The translations under genes were made by a program, and so were the position numbers. Below are positions 1 through 5,929 of a DNA stretch of 7,478 nt, in pieces. Each line of letters opens with the position of its first letter. The stretch's first letter is position 1. This DNA comes from an uncultured Alphaproteobacteria bacterium (lineage in GTDB: Bacteria > Pseudomonadota > Alphaproteobacteria > Rhizobiales > Rhizobiaceae). The stretch is taken from positions 5,847 through 13,324 of the forward strand of contig CAKMZG010000059.1 of NCBI GenBank assembly GCA_929200335.1, given 5' to 3'. The notes under the pieces are model-generated. The model worked only from the letters and a program-made list of their open reading frames with translations, had not been told where the DNA came from and searched no databases.

Positions 1-78
1 GTCTTTGACGTGGAAAATAATCGTATCACTGATGATGCAATCAACGAAAAACTTAAATCTACTTTACAAAATCTATAA
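1..78 (+). CDS. C-terminal end of an NADPH-dependent FMN reductase-like protein (partial)
   Basis: An open frame enters from the left edge in frame 1 and stops with TAA at 76-78, leaving 25 residues. The visible tail has FDVENNRITDDAINEKL followed by a short amphipathic end. It resembles the C-terminus of the flavodoxin-like NADPH-dependent FMN reductase family (SsuE/chromate reductase/azoreductase type), in which an F-D-x-x-G/N-x-[IL]-T-D-[ED] segment precedes the last helix. The FMN-binding and catalytic parts lie outside the window, so only the family is suggested and not the substrate. It ends 13 bases before the DoxX-like start on the same strand, so the two are probably co-transcribed. 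The assignment rests on a short motif and could be wrong. Confidence 0.5.
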   Translation, partial: VFDVENNRITDDAINEKLKSTLQNL

Positions 79-91
79 GAGAGAAACGACA

Positions 92-460
92 ATGCAAAAA
101 TACATCCTACTTGGTATTAAAATCCTTATTTCCCTAGCCTTTGTTGCAGCTGGTGCTGCAAAATTAATTGGCGCTGAAATGATGGTTCAAACTTTTGAAT
201 TTTTGGGCACACAACTGGGTTTTGAAAATGGTGGCCTGCAATGGTTCCGCTATGTAACTGGCTTGATTGAAGTTGGTTCAGTAGCCCTGCTTTGGTTGAA
301 CGGCAGACAAGCAATCGGTGCTGGTCTTTTGGTTTGCACAATGATTGGCGCGACCCTTGCGCACCTATTCATCTTAGGCCCATCAGCTCTACCTGCTGTT
401 ATCCTAGGCCTATTATCTGCCTATGTGCTTTACAGCTACCGTGGCCAATTGGTTAAATAG
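92..460 (+). CDS. DoxX-like family integral membrane protein
   Basis: This is a 122-residue hydrophobic protein with about four predicted membrane helices (roughly residues 5-25, 53-70, 73-93 and 97-115). Family signs are the end of helix 1, FVAAGAAKLIGAE (AAGxxKL), and TGLIEVGSVALLWL at the start of helix 2, both typical of DoxX/DoxX-like proteins of the inner membrane. Members have been linked to redox or respiratory partners, but most have no defined reaction, so none is given here. The start chosen is ATG at 92, preceded by GAGAG at 79-83 with 8 bases of spacing. An upstream in-frame ATG at position 5 would overlap the preceding gene and add a non-membrane leader, so it is rejected. The gene follows the reductase-like gene by 13 bases and is followed by a strong terminator at 478-511, so it ends a transcription unit. 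Confidence 0.8.
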   Translation: MQKYILLGIKILISLAFVAAGAAKLIGAEMMVQTFEFLGTQLGFENGGLQWFRYVTGLIEVGSVALLWLNGRQAIGAGLLVCTMIGATLAHLFILGPSALPAVILGLLSAYVLYSYRGQLVK

Positions 461-477
461 CCCCCCTCCCAAGTTTG

Positions 478-511
478 AAGGCGTCATAGCTATCTCTATG
501 GCGCCTTTTTT
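478..511 (+). terminator. Rho-independent terminator for the reductase/DoxX unit
   Basis: The left arm at 478-489 (AAGGCGTCATAG) pairs with 496-507 (CTATGGCGCCTT) over 12 base pairs, with a single G-U wobble and a 6-base loop. A run of six T at 506-511 follows on the plus strand. This is a classic intrinsic terminator for the plus strand, 17 bases after the DoxX stop. On the minus strand the hairpin is not followed by T residues, so it should not act on the opposing transporter gene. Its right arm overlaps the last codons of that gene. Confidence 0.85.
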
Positions 512-1368
512 CTATAAAACATGATTAAATTACCACAAAGTGCAAGGCATACGCCCACCACACCCCAAAAATGCCATTCATACCCCTCAAAGAGTGTTGA
601 AAGTGTAAGGGCTACAATGGGAAAAAGTACCGTTGTATAAGCAGATTTTGCCGAACCAATACGTGCCACTAGCGTTAAATAGGTTGTAAAACCGATGATG
701 GTTCCAACGACGGATAAATAAACCAATGCAAGCGTAAAGTTAACATTGGGGGGCGCTGGCGTAGCGCTGCCTGTAATCAGAATTAATACCATCAAAATTG
801 ATGAACCATAAATCAGCCCCCAGCAATTGGCCTGAAGTGGCGCAATGCCGGCAGCGCTATTGCGCCGTGATACCATATTGCCCAACGAGAAAAACACCGT
901 TCCTAAAACAGCAAAGCCAATGCCTTTCAGCGCCCCAAACTCAAAGCCTAAAAATATCTCGCGGCTAAACAATAAAATTAGCCCCAAAGTGCCAACAAAG
1001 GCTGCAATAAAGGTTCGCAGTCCTATTTTCTCACGATAAATCAACCAGCCATTAATAGCATTAAAAATGGTGGCCAATGAGAATATCACAGAAACTAATC
1101 CAGAAGATACGCTTAGAGTTGCTTGATAGAAACATAAAAAGTTACAGCAAAATAAACATACCCCTTGCAAAAAAAGATAAGGTTGATCTTTCATCGTTTG
1201 CAAGCGCAATTTGCCCGTGAGTAAAAGCCATGCGAACAGCAATATTGCCGCTAAAGCAAAGCGATAAAATACGGAAGTAATAATTGGCACATCACTAATT
1301 TGAAATGTAATGGCAATCCAAGTGGATCCCCAAATCAATACGGTGCTGATAAATAGAAATAGATTCAT
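496..1368 (-). CDS. EamA/DMT-superfamily transporter, ten membrane helices
   Basis: This 290-residue inner-membrane protein is built from two EamA repeats, about residues 1-135 and 147-285, giving the ten-helix pattern of drug/metabolite transporters. The N-terminus LFISTVLIWGSTWIAITFQ is the family's helix 1 signature. A second-repeat signature appears at about residues 235-262 (ARIGSAKSAYTTVLFPIVAL followed by a Glu-containing turn). Family members export amino acids, metabolites or drugs; the substrate cannot be read from sequence. The start is ATG at 1366-1368 with AGGA 8 bases upstream. The gene converges on the DoxX-like gene, and its last codons form part of that gene's terminator. Upstream lie a perfect 10-bp palindrome and an IS630 relic. 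Length is normal and no lesion is seen. Confidence 0.9.
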   Translation of the reverse strand: MNLFLFISTVLIWGSTWIAITFQISDVPIITSVFYRFALAAILLFAWLLLTGKLRLQTMKDQPYLFLQGVCLFCCNFLCFYQATLSVSSGLVSVIFSLATIFNAINGWLIYREKIGLRTFIAAFVGTLGLILLFSREIFLGFEFGALKGIGFAVLGTVFFSLGNMVSRRNSAAGIAPLQANCWGLIYGSSILMVLILITGSATPAPPNVNFTLALVYLSVVGTIIGFTTYLTLVARIGSAKSAYTTVLFPIVALTLSTLFEGYEWHFWGVVGVCLALCGNLIMFYRKKAP

Positions 1369-1389
1369 GCACTTTATCCTAATTGTTCT

Positions 1390-1413
1390 CGTTTAGGTGA
1401 ATCCACCTAAACG
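1390..1413. repeat. Perfect 10-bp inverted repeat upstream of the EamA transporter
   Basis: CGTTTAGGTG (1390-1399) and CACCTAAACG (1404-1413) are exact reverse complements separated by AATC. The centre of symmetry is about 33 bases upstream of the transporter ATG, and the right arm contains the stop codon of the IS630 relic. Neither side carries a T run, so it is a poor terminator. The position suits an operator or a leader hairpin for the transporter gene, or the relic of a small repeat element. The centre contains GAATC, which fits the GANTC site methylated by CcrM in Alphaproteobacteria, but such a short site can occur by chance. Confidence 0.6.
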
Positions 1414-1544
1414 CCACACGCGTTAGCCCAACGCACAAGTGAAGCAACACCAATACCAAAACGCCTTGCTGTCTCATTAAAGCTTAAGCCTTCTTTCTCG
1501 TGGATCGATAATACATGTTTTCTGAATTTTAATGGGGCGGTCAT
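1407..1544 (-). pseudogene. N-terminal remnant of an IS630-family transposase (helix-turn-helix part)
   Basis: On the minus strand an ATG at 1544 opens a 45-codon frame ending in TAG at 1407-1409. It reads MTAPLKFRKHVLSIHEKEG, then LSFNETARRFGIGVASLVRW, then NACGV after one more Ala. This closely resembles the start of IS630-type transposases: a basic xLKFRKxVL opening and a helix-turn-helix (S-F-x-E-x-A-x-R-F-G-[IV]-[GS]-x-x-[ST]-[LV]-x-R-W). A full IS630 transposase is several times longer and has a DDE catalytic domain. None of that follows here, so the element is dead. No convincing ribosome-binding site precedes the ATG. The fragment ends inside the palindrome at 1390-1413. Terminal inverted repeats were not identified. 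Confidence 0.7.
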
Positions 1545-1641
1545 AAAATTAGTTTAATCAATATTCAGCCGTTTGGCTATATAAGCCATCCTCATGTTTT
1601 GAGCAAATTGAACAACATTGTATTAAGGGAGTGTTGGTAGT
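1545..1641. other. Spacer downstream of gor; no gene seen
   Basis: This 97-base AT-rich stretch lies between the gor stop and the IS630 relic. It has only a weak 4-bp hairpin (AGCC-GTTT-GGCT, 1567-1578) and no T-rich terminator for the leftward lpx-gor unit. It may include the outer end of the dead IS630 element, but I cannot define a terminal repeat or a TA target duplication. Confidence 0.4.
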
Positions 1642-3033
1642 TTATTCGACCCGCTCACCATGTCTAAATTCATAACTTGGCGCATACATGGTCACCAACT
1701 CTTCTGAAGCTGTAGGATGAACCGCCATGGTGTTATCAAAGTCTGTTTTTGTTGCCCCCATCTTCATGGAAATTGCAATTAACTGAGCCATTTCACCAGC
1801 ATCATCACCCATGATATGAGCACCAATAACTCGTTTTGAAGCTCCATCAACAATAAGCTTCATAAGCATTTTTTCATCACGACCAGAAAGCGTATTGCGC
1901 ATCGGTCTAAATTCTGCGCGATAGACCTCAACATGTTCGTATTTTTTCACTGCATCTTCTTCTGACAATCCCACTGTACCTATCTCAGGTTGACTAAAAA
2001 CCGCCGTTGCTATCAGTTCATGATCAGGTTTTTGCGGCTCACCTTTATATTCTGTAGAAATAAAACACATACTCTCATGGATAGCCACTGGTGTTAATTG
2101 CACCCGATTAGTCACATCACCAACAGCCCAGATGTTGTCTACATTGGATTTAGAATAGTCATCTACTTTAATATAGCCACGCGTATCCATCTCAACACCT
2201 GCAAGCTCTAACCCTAAGCCTTTGGTAACAGGTAAACGGCCTGTCGCTAACATCACTTGATCAGCAATCCAATGATTACCGCCCTTATCTTCAACACGAA
2301 GAGTGCCATCAGAATTTTTATCAACTTGATTAATCTCTGTATTTAGGCGTAAATTCACCCCACGTTTTTGCAATGAATCCATCAAAAGCGTGCGTAAATC
2401 TTTATCAAAATTCTTCAAGATTTCAGAACCTCGATAGGCAAGCGTTGTATCCACACCAAGACCTGCAAAAATACCTGCAAACTCAACAGCAATATAGCCA
2501 CCACCTGAGATGGTAATTTTCTGGGGCAGTTTTTTAAGATCAAAAACTTCATCTGATGTGATACAAAATTCTGAGCCCAGCATATCCGATTGACGGTTAG
2601 GTGTACCGCCAACGGCGACCATGATTTTTTCAGCCGTTACAATTTTATCTTCAGCGACAAGATAGACACTATGCGCATCTTTGAATTCCGCGCGGGAATT
2701 GAAAATATCAACGCCAGCATTATCAAGGCCTTTGCGATAAAGCCCTTCCAAGCGCTCAAGCTCCTTATCTTTGGCATCAATCAGATAATTCCAATCAAAG
2801 GTGGTATTACCTACATCCCAGCCAAAACCTCGACAATCTTCAAATTGATCAGAAAATTTTGAGGCGTAAACCATAAGTTTTTTCGGTACACAACCTCTAA
2901 TTACACAGGTTCCGCCATAGCGATATTCTTCTGCAATACCAACACGATGCCCTAAAGATGAAACCATTCGACCTGCCCGTACACCGCCAGAGCCACCACC
3001 TATTACAAAAAGATCATAATCATATTGTGTCAT
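1642..3033 (-). CDS. gor: Glutathione-disulfide reductase
   Basis: This cytoplasmic FAD flavoenzyme of 463 residues reduces oxidised glutathione with NADPH. The FAD-binding Rossmann motif is GGGSGG at residues 12-17. The redox-active disulfide is Cys43/Cys48 in GGTCVIRGCVPKKL, the glutathione-reductase form of the motif. The NADPH-binding fold starts at residue 177 (GGGYIAVEFAG), and Arg201 sits where the 2'-phosphate of NADPH is bound. The second Arg of the E. coli enzyme appears to be Lys207. ATGR and AVGD motifs follow, and the C-terminal catalytic His439/Glu444 pair is present in HPTASEE. Length is normal. The start is ATG at 3031-3033 with a weak GGA about 9 bases upstream. It begins 38 bases after the lpxB stop, so it may be read from the lipid A operon. 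Related disulfide reductases (mercuric reductase, trypanothione reductase) fit less well. Confidence 0.95.
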   Translation of the reverse strand: MTQYDYDLFVIGGGSGGVRAGRMVSSLGHRVGIAEEYRYGGTCVIRGCVPKKLMVYASKFSDQFEDCRGFGWDVGNTTFDWNYLIDAKDKELERLEGLYRKGLDNAGVDIFNSRAEFKDAHSVYLVAEDKIVTAEKIMVAVGGTPNRQSDMLGSEFCITSDEVFDLKKLPQKITISGGGYIAVEFAGIFAGLGVDTTLAYRGSEILKNFDKDLRTLLMDSLQKRGVNLRLNTEINQVDKNSDGTLRVEDKGGNHWIADQVMLATGRLPVTKGLGLELAGVEMDTRGYIKVDDYSKSNVDNIWAVGDVTNRVQLTPVAIHESMCFISTEYKGEPQKPDHELIATAVFSQPEIGTVGLSEEDAVKKYEHVEVYRAEFRPMRNTLSGRDEKMLMKLIVDGASKRVIGAHIMGDDAGEMAQLIAISMKMGATKTDFDNTMAVHPTASEELVTMYAPSYEFRHGERVE

Positions 3034-3050
3034 TTTAGAATATCCATTTT

Positions 3051-3068
3051 AAATTGCGCAAATTGCGC
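3051..3068. repeat. Tandem 9-bp repeat forming a small hairpin between lpxB and gor
   Basis: AAATTGCGC occurs twice in exact tandem at 3051-3059 and 3060-3068. The junction also makes an inverted repeat, GCGCA/TGCGC. Read on the minus strand, this gives a five-pair stem with a 3-base loop followed by AATTTT. That is at most a weak terminator or an RNA processing or pausing signal between lpxB and gor. The stem is short and the T run is brief, so strong termination is not expected. Confidence 0.45.
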
Positions 3069-3071
3069 TGA

Positions 3072-4214
3072 TTATCGTTTTAAAAACCCTGCCACAACGT
3101 CGGCAGCAATTTCAGCCCCAGGTTTATTCGTTTTCATTGCATTAATAACATCTTCAAAACCTGCCATTTGGGTTTTTCGCTCGAATGTATCTGATGCCAA
3201 ACGCTCTAACAAACGAACCATCGCTTGAGGATGTGCAAACTCTTGTAGCCGCTCAGGAATAACAATTCTATCCGTAATTAGATTAGGCAATGCTGCACTC
3301 CAACCTTTTAGGAGAAAGCGAAATTGATTAGCAATGGGGTCAAGTTGATAGTATAATACGGTCGGCACTTTTGAGATTGCCAACTCTAAGGATACAGTAC
3401 CAGAGGCCGCCAAGGCTATATCAGCCGTTCTAAAAGCCTCCCACTTAGCCTCATCCCCCTCAATAACCGTTATATCAAAAGGCCAATCAGAAATTATATT
3501 TTTGATCGTATCTGCATGTTTAGCAACCACAGGCATGATCAACTCATAATCATTGCCTCGCTCTTTTAAAACCTCAAGGGTGTCGTGAATTATTGGCATA
3601 TGGCGCTTTATCTCGCCTGAGCGTGAGCCAGGCAAAAGCAGGAGTTTGGGCATCTCTCCAATTACATGACCCGTATTCTTTTCATCAATGCGTGTCGTCA
3701 AAGGATGCCCAACATAGGTAGCCTCTGGCCCATTAAGACGCTTCAATGCCTCAACCTCAAAAGGTAGAATTGCCAAAACATGATCAATATAAGCAGTCAT
3801 CTTTTCAGCACGGCTCTCTCGCCATGCCCAAACACTTGGACAGACATAATGAATGATAGGAATATGAGGCGCTTTAGCCCTCACCTTTTTTGCCACCCGA
3901 TGGGTAAAATCAGGGCTATCGATTAAAACCACGCAATCTGGATTTTTCGCTATAATATCGTTGGCGGTATCCCTGATACGGCTCAAAATAGTTGGTAGAC
4001 GGCCAAGCACAGCGGTAATGCCCATCACAGCAATTTGCTCAATATCAAAAAGGCTTTTCAACCCTTTCGCTTGCATTTGATCGCCAGCAAGCCCTAAAAA
4101 CTTAATGTTAGAATGCTTTTGCTCTAGCGCATCCATTAAAGCTGCGCCAAGAGCGTCGCCAGAGGCCTCGCCAATTACAAAATAGACTTGTTTATGTTTA
4201 GCGTCATCCGCCAT
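3072..4214 (-). CDS. lpxB: Lipid-A-disaccharide synthase
   Basis: LpxB (glycosyltransferase family 19) condenses lipid X with UDP-2,3-diacylglucosamine to form the tetraacyl disaccharide 1-phosphate at the cytoplasmic face of the inner membrane. The 380 residues match the usual length. Visible blocks in order are GEASGDALGA (15-24), LGLAGDQM (40-47), AVMGITAVLGRLP (62-74), LIDSPDF (97-103), YVCPSVWAWRESR (123-135), LPFEVE (150-155), YVGHPL (167-172), LLLPGSRSGEI (192-202) and AASGTVSLELA (269-279). PGSR supplies the conserved Arg and SPDF the conserved Asp of the family. The start is ATG at 4212-4214 behind GAGGT, with short spacing. It follows lpxI by 28 bases and precedes gor by 38, all on the minus strand. 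A Cys replaces the more common Ser in the Y-V-S-P-S block, probably without consequence. Confidence 0.96.
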   Translation of the reverse strand: MADDAKHKQVYFVIGEASGDALGAALMDALEQKHSNIKFLGLAGDQMQAKGLKSLFDIEQIAVMGITAVLGRLPTILSRIRDTANDIIAKNPDCVVLIDSPDFTHRVAKKVRAKAPHIPIIHYVCPSVWAWRESRAEKMTAYIDHVLAILPFEVEALKRLNGPEATYVGHPLTTRIDEKNTGHVIGEMPKLLLLPGSRSGEIKRHMPIIHDTLEVLKERGNDYELIMPVVAKHADTIKNIISDWPFDITVIEGDEAKWEAFRTADIALAASGTVSLELAISKVPTVLYYQLDPIANQFRFLLKGWSAALPNLITDRIVIPERLQEFAHPQAMVRLLERLASDTFERKTQMAGFEDVINAMKTNKPGAEIAADVVAGFLKR

Positions 4215-4242
4215 TTTACCTCAATATACTTAAATCAGCGTT

Positions 4243-5106
4243 TTAAAGCACTGCCGCTCTAATAAAGATACCATATTCTTTTGCCAACGCTATGGTTTTC
4301 TCACGCTCTAAAATTAATGTGCGATCAGCTTCAATTGCAATGCCTTTTAAGCCAGCTATGGCAGCATTCTCAATCGTTTTGGGGCCGATGCTGGGCAAAT
4401 CCACCCGCAAATCCTGATTTGGCCTTGCGCATTTGATTAAAATACCACCTGCATCATGGGATAAGCGGCCGTTCTTTTTCAATTCAGCAATACGCAAAAT
4501 CATAGCATCAGTGCCCTCAGCACCCTCCACTGCAACCGCGCGCTTATTGACCATCACCAAACCTTGACCAATATCATGAGCGCCAATGGTGCGCGCAATC
4601 TCAAAACCGATTTCCATGGAGAGTTCAGCTTTTTTAGCAGGTTTCTTGCCGCTAATCATACCCTCATCAGCAACCAATTGTGGAGCAACATCATGAACGC
4701 CCACAACATCAAAACCTTGTTTATTGAAAATTGAAACTACGCCGTTTAAAACTTGATTATCACCACCCAGCATGAAGCTAAGGATTTGTGGCAGAGTTTT
4801 AATTGCCCCCCAATCCAATTTCAGTTTAAGAAAATCTGGGCGCTGCTTAACGCCCCCAGCCATGATGACTTTTTGCACACCATGGGCTTTCATGGTTTTG
4901 AACATTTTGCCAACTTCACCCCAAGCTAACATGCACTCCGCTTTTGAAGTTGCCCAAGCATCCACATCATCTTTAAGCCCTAAAAGCAAAGGAGGATTGC
5001 CATTTTGCACCAAAGTTTCATAGATTTCTTTAGGCAATTGACCATTACCTGAAATCAAGGCAATTTCATAAAATGCATTAGTTTGAGACTTATCTTGAGC
5101 GGGCAA
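4243..5106 (-). CDS. lpxI: UDP-2,3-diacylglucosamine pyrophosphatase LpxI (DUF1009)
   Basis: LpxI hydrolyses UDP-2,3-diacylglucosamine to lipid X and UMP, the step before LpxB. It replaces LpxH in many Alphaproteobacteria and is unrelated to it. Family blocks, numbered from the TTG start, are IALISGNGQLP (15-25), AWGEVGKMFKTM (61-72), VIMAGGVKQRP (80-90), DNQVLNGVV (116-124), DVVGVHDVAPQLVADEG (133-149), DIGQGLVMVN (178-187), GAEGTDAMI (195-203) and CARPNQDLRVDLPSIGPKT (226-244). The last block holds the Asp residues expected to be catalytic. The chosen start is TTG at 5104-5106, because GGAGGG (5112-5117) lies 5 bases upstream. An in-frame TTG at 5127 would add seven residues but put this ribosome-binding site inside the coding region. 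The product is then 287 residues. It starts 32 bases after the lpxA stop. Confidence 0.92.
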   Translation of the reverse strand: MPAQDKSQTNAFYEIALISGNGQLPKEIYETLVQNGNPPLLLGLKDDVDAWATSKAECMLAWGEVGKMFKTMKAHGVQKVIMAGGVKQRPDFLKLKLDWGAIKTLPQILSFMLGGDNQVLNGVVSIFNKQGFDVVGVHDVAPQLVADEGMISGKKPAKKAELSMEIGFEIARTIGAHDIGQGLVMVNKRAVAVEGAEGTDAMILRIAELKKNGRLSHDAGGILIKCARPNQDLRVDLPSIGPKTIENAAIAGLKGIAIEADRTLILEREKTIALAKEYGIFIRAAVL

Positions 5107-5111
5107 TTTAT

Positions 5112-5117
5112 CCCTCC
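5112..5117 (-). promoter_or_regulatory. Strong Shine-Dalgarno that sets the lpxI start
   Basis: Read on the minus strand the site is GGAGGG, five bases before TTG at 5106. It is the strongest ribosome-binding site seen in the cluster and compensates for a weak TTG initiator. No ATG in the same frame lies nearby. ATGs in another frame at 5134 and just before the site run into TAA at once. It therefore decides the lpxI start. Confidence 0.7.
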
Positions 5118-5138
5118 ATTTTCTCAAAAACCATGCAC

Positions 5139-5927
5139 CTATTCAGGTACACAAAGTTGGCGACGACGCTCATCTAAAACAAAATTCAGCATATCAGCAA
5201 CATATTGATCATCACCTGCAGATACTTTTAGTGCTTTTGCATTTTCCTGCACAGTAGCACCTTTTTTAAACAAATCACCATAGGCGTTTTGCACTGCTTT
5301 AATGCTTTCACGTGGGATATTATTACGCTTCATGCCAATTAAGTTGAGACCGCGAAGCGTTGCACGATTACCAATGGTCAACCCATAAGGAATAACATCA
5401 TGCTCCACACCAGACATACCACCAATAAAGGCATGATGACCAATACGGCAAAATTGATGAGCTCCAGATGCACCACCAAAGATAACAAAGTCTTCAACTG
5501 TAACATGGCCAGCCAACATCACATTATTAGATAGAATAACATTATTACCAACCATGCAATCATGGGCAATATGCGAACAAGCAAGAAATACACAATGATT
5601 ACCAATTTGGGTTAAGCCATTGTTTTCCTCAGTACCAGGGTGAATGGTAACCCCTTCACGGATAAGGCAATCTTCACCTATGATAAGTTGATTTTTCTCT
5701 CCACGGTATTTTAAATCTTGCGGCTCATGGCCAATAACTGCTGTTGGAAAAATCTTGGTTCTTGCGCCAACATCAGTATTACCTGCAATTGAAACATGGG
5801 ACAAAAGCTTAGCGCCATCTCCTAATTTGACTTCAGATCCAACATGGCAAAACGGGCCAATCTCTACGCCTTCACCTAAAATTGCACCGTCTTCAATAAC
5901 GCTTGATGCGTGAATTTTTTGTATCAT
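5139..5927 (-). CDS. lpxA: Acyl-ACP--UDP-N-acetylglucosamine O-acyltransferase
   Basis: LpxA transfers a 3-hydroxyacyl chain from ACP to the 3-OH of UDP-GlcNAc, the first step of lipid A synthesis, as a cytoplasmic trimer. The 262 residues consist of a left-handed beta-helix of hexapeptide repeats (about 1-185) and a C-terminal helical part that includes NAYGDLFKKG. The catalytic base is His122 in SHIAHDC, matching E. coli His125. His141 (AGHV) and His157 (HQF) match other active-site residues. Gly170 occupies the place of E. coli Gly173, the acyl-length ruler, which predicts a long chain of about C14 rather than C10. The start is ATG at 5925-5927. The fabZ stop and this start are only two bases apart (TAATAATG), so translation is probably coupled. 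The next gene is lpxI. Confidence 0.96.
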   Translation of the reverse strand: MIQKIHASSVIEDGAILGEGVEIGPFCHVGSEVKLGDGAKLLSHVSIAGNTDVGARTKIFPTAVIGHEPQDLKYRGEKNQLIIGEDCLIREGVTIHPGTEENNGLTQIGNHCVFLACSHIAHDCMVGNNVILSNNVMLAGHVTVEDFVIFGGASGAHQFCRIGHHAFIGGMSGVEHDVIPYGLTIGNRATLRGLNLIGMKRNNIPRESIKAVQNAYGDLFKKGATVQENAKALKVSAGDDQYVADMLNFVLDERRRQLCVPE

Positions 5928-5929
5928 TA

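Noticed and set aside
5..91. Longer DoxX-like start at ATG position 5
   Set aside because: It would overlap the upstream reductase-like reading frame and add a 29-residue leader without family similarity; the ATG at 92 has a good ribosome-binding site.
845..1039. Plus-strand frame inside the EamA transporter gene
   Set aside because: Antisense shadow of a membrane protein; Pro/Lys-rich translation is the reverse complement of hydrophobic codons.
1567..1578. Possible terminator downstream of gor (AGCC/GGCT hairpin)
   Set aside because: Only four base pairs and no T run; too weak to call.
2415..2862. Alternative frames on both strands inside gor
   Set aside because: They overlap an intact glutathione reductase with all motifs; no independent support.
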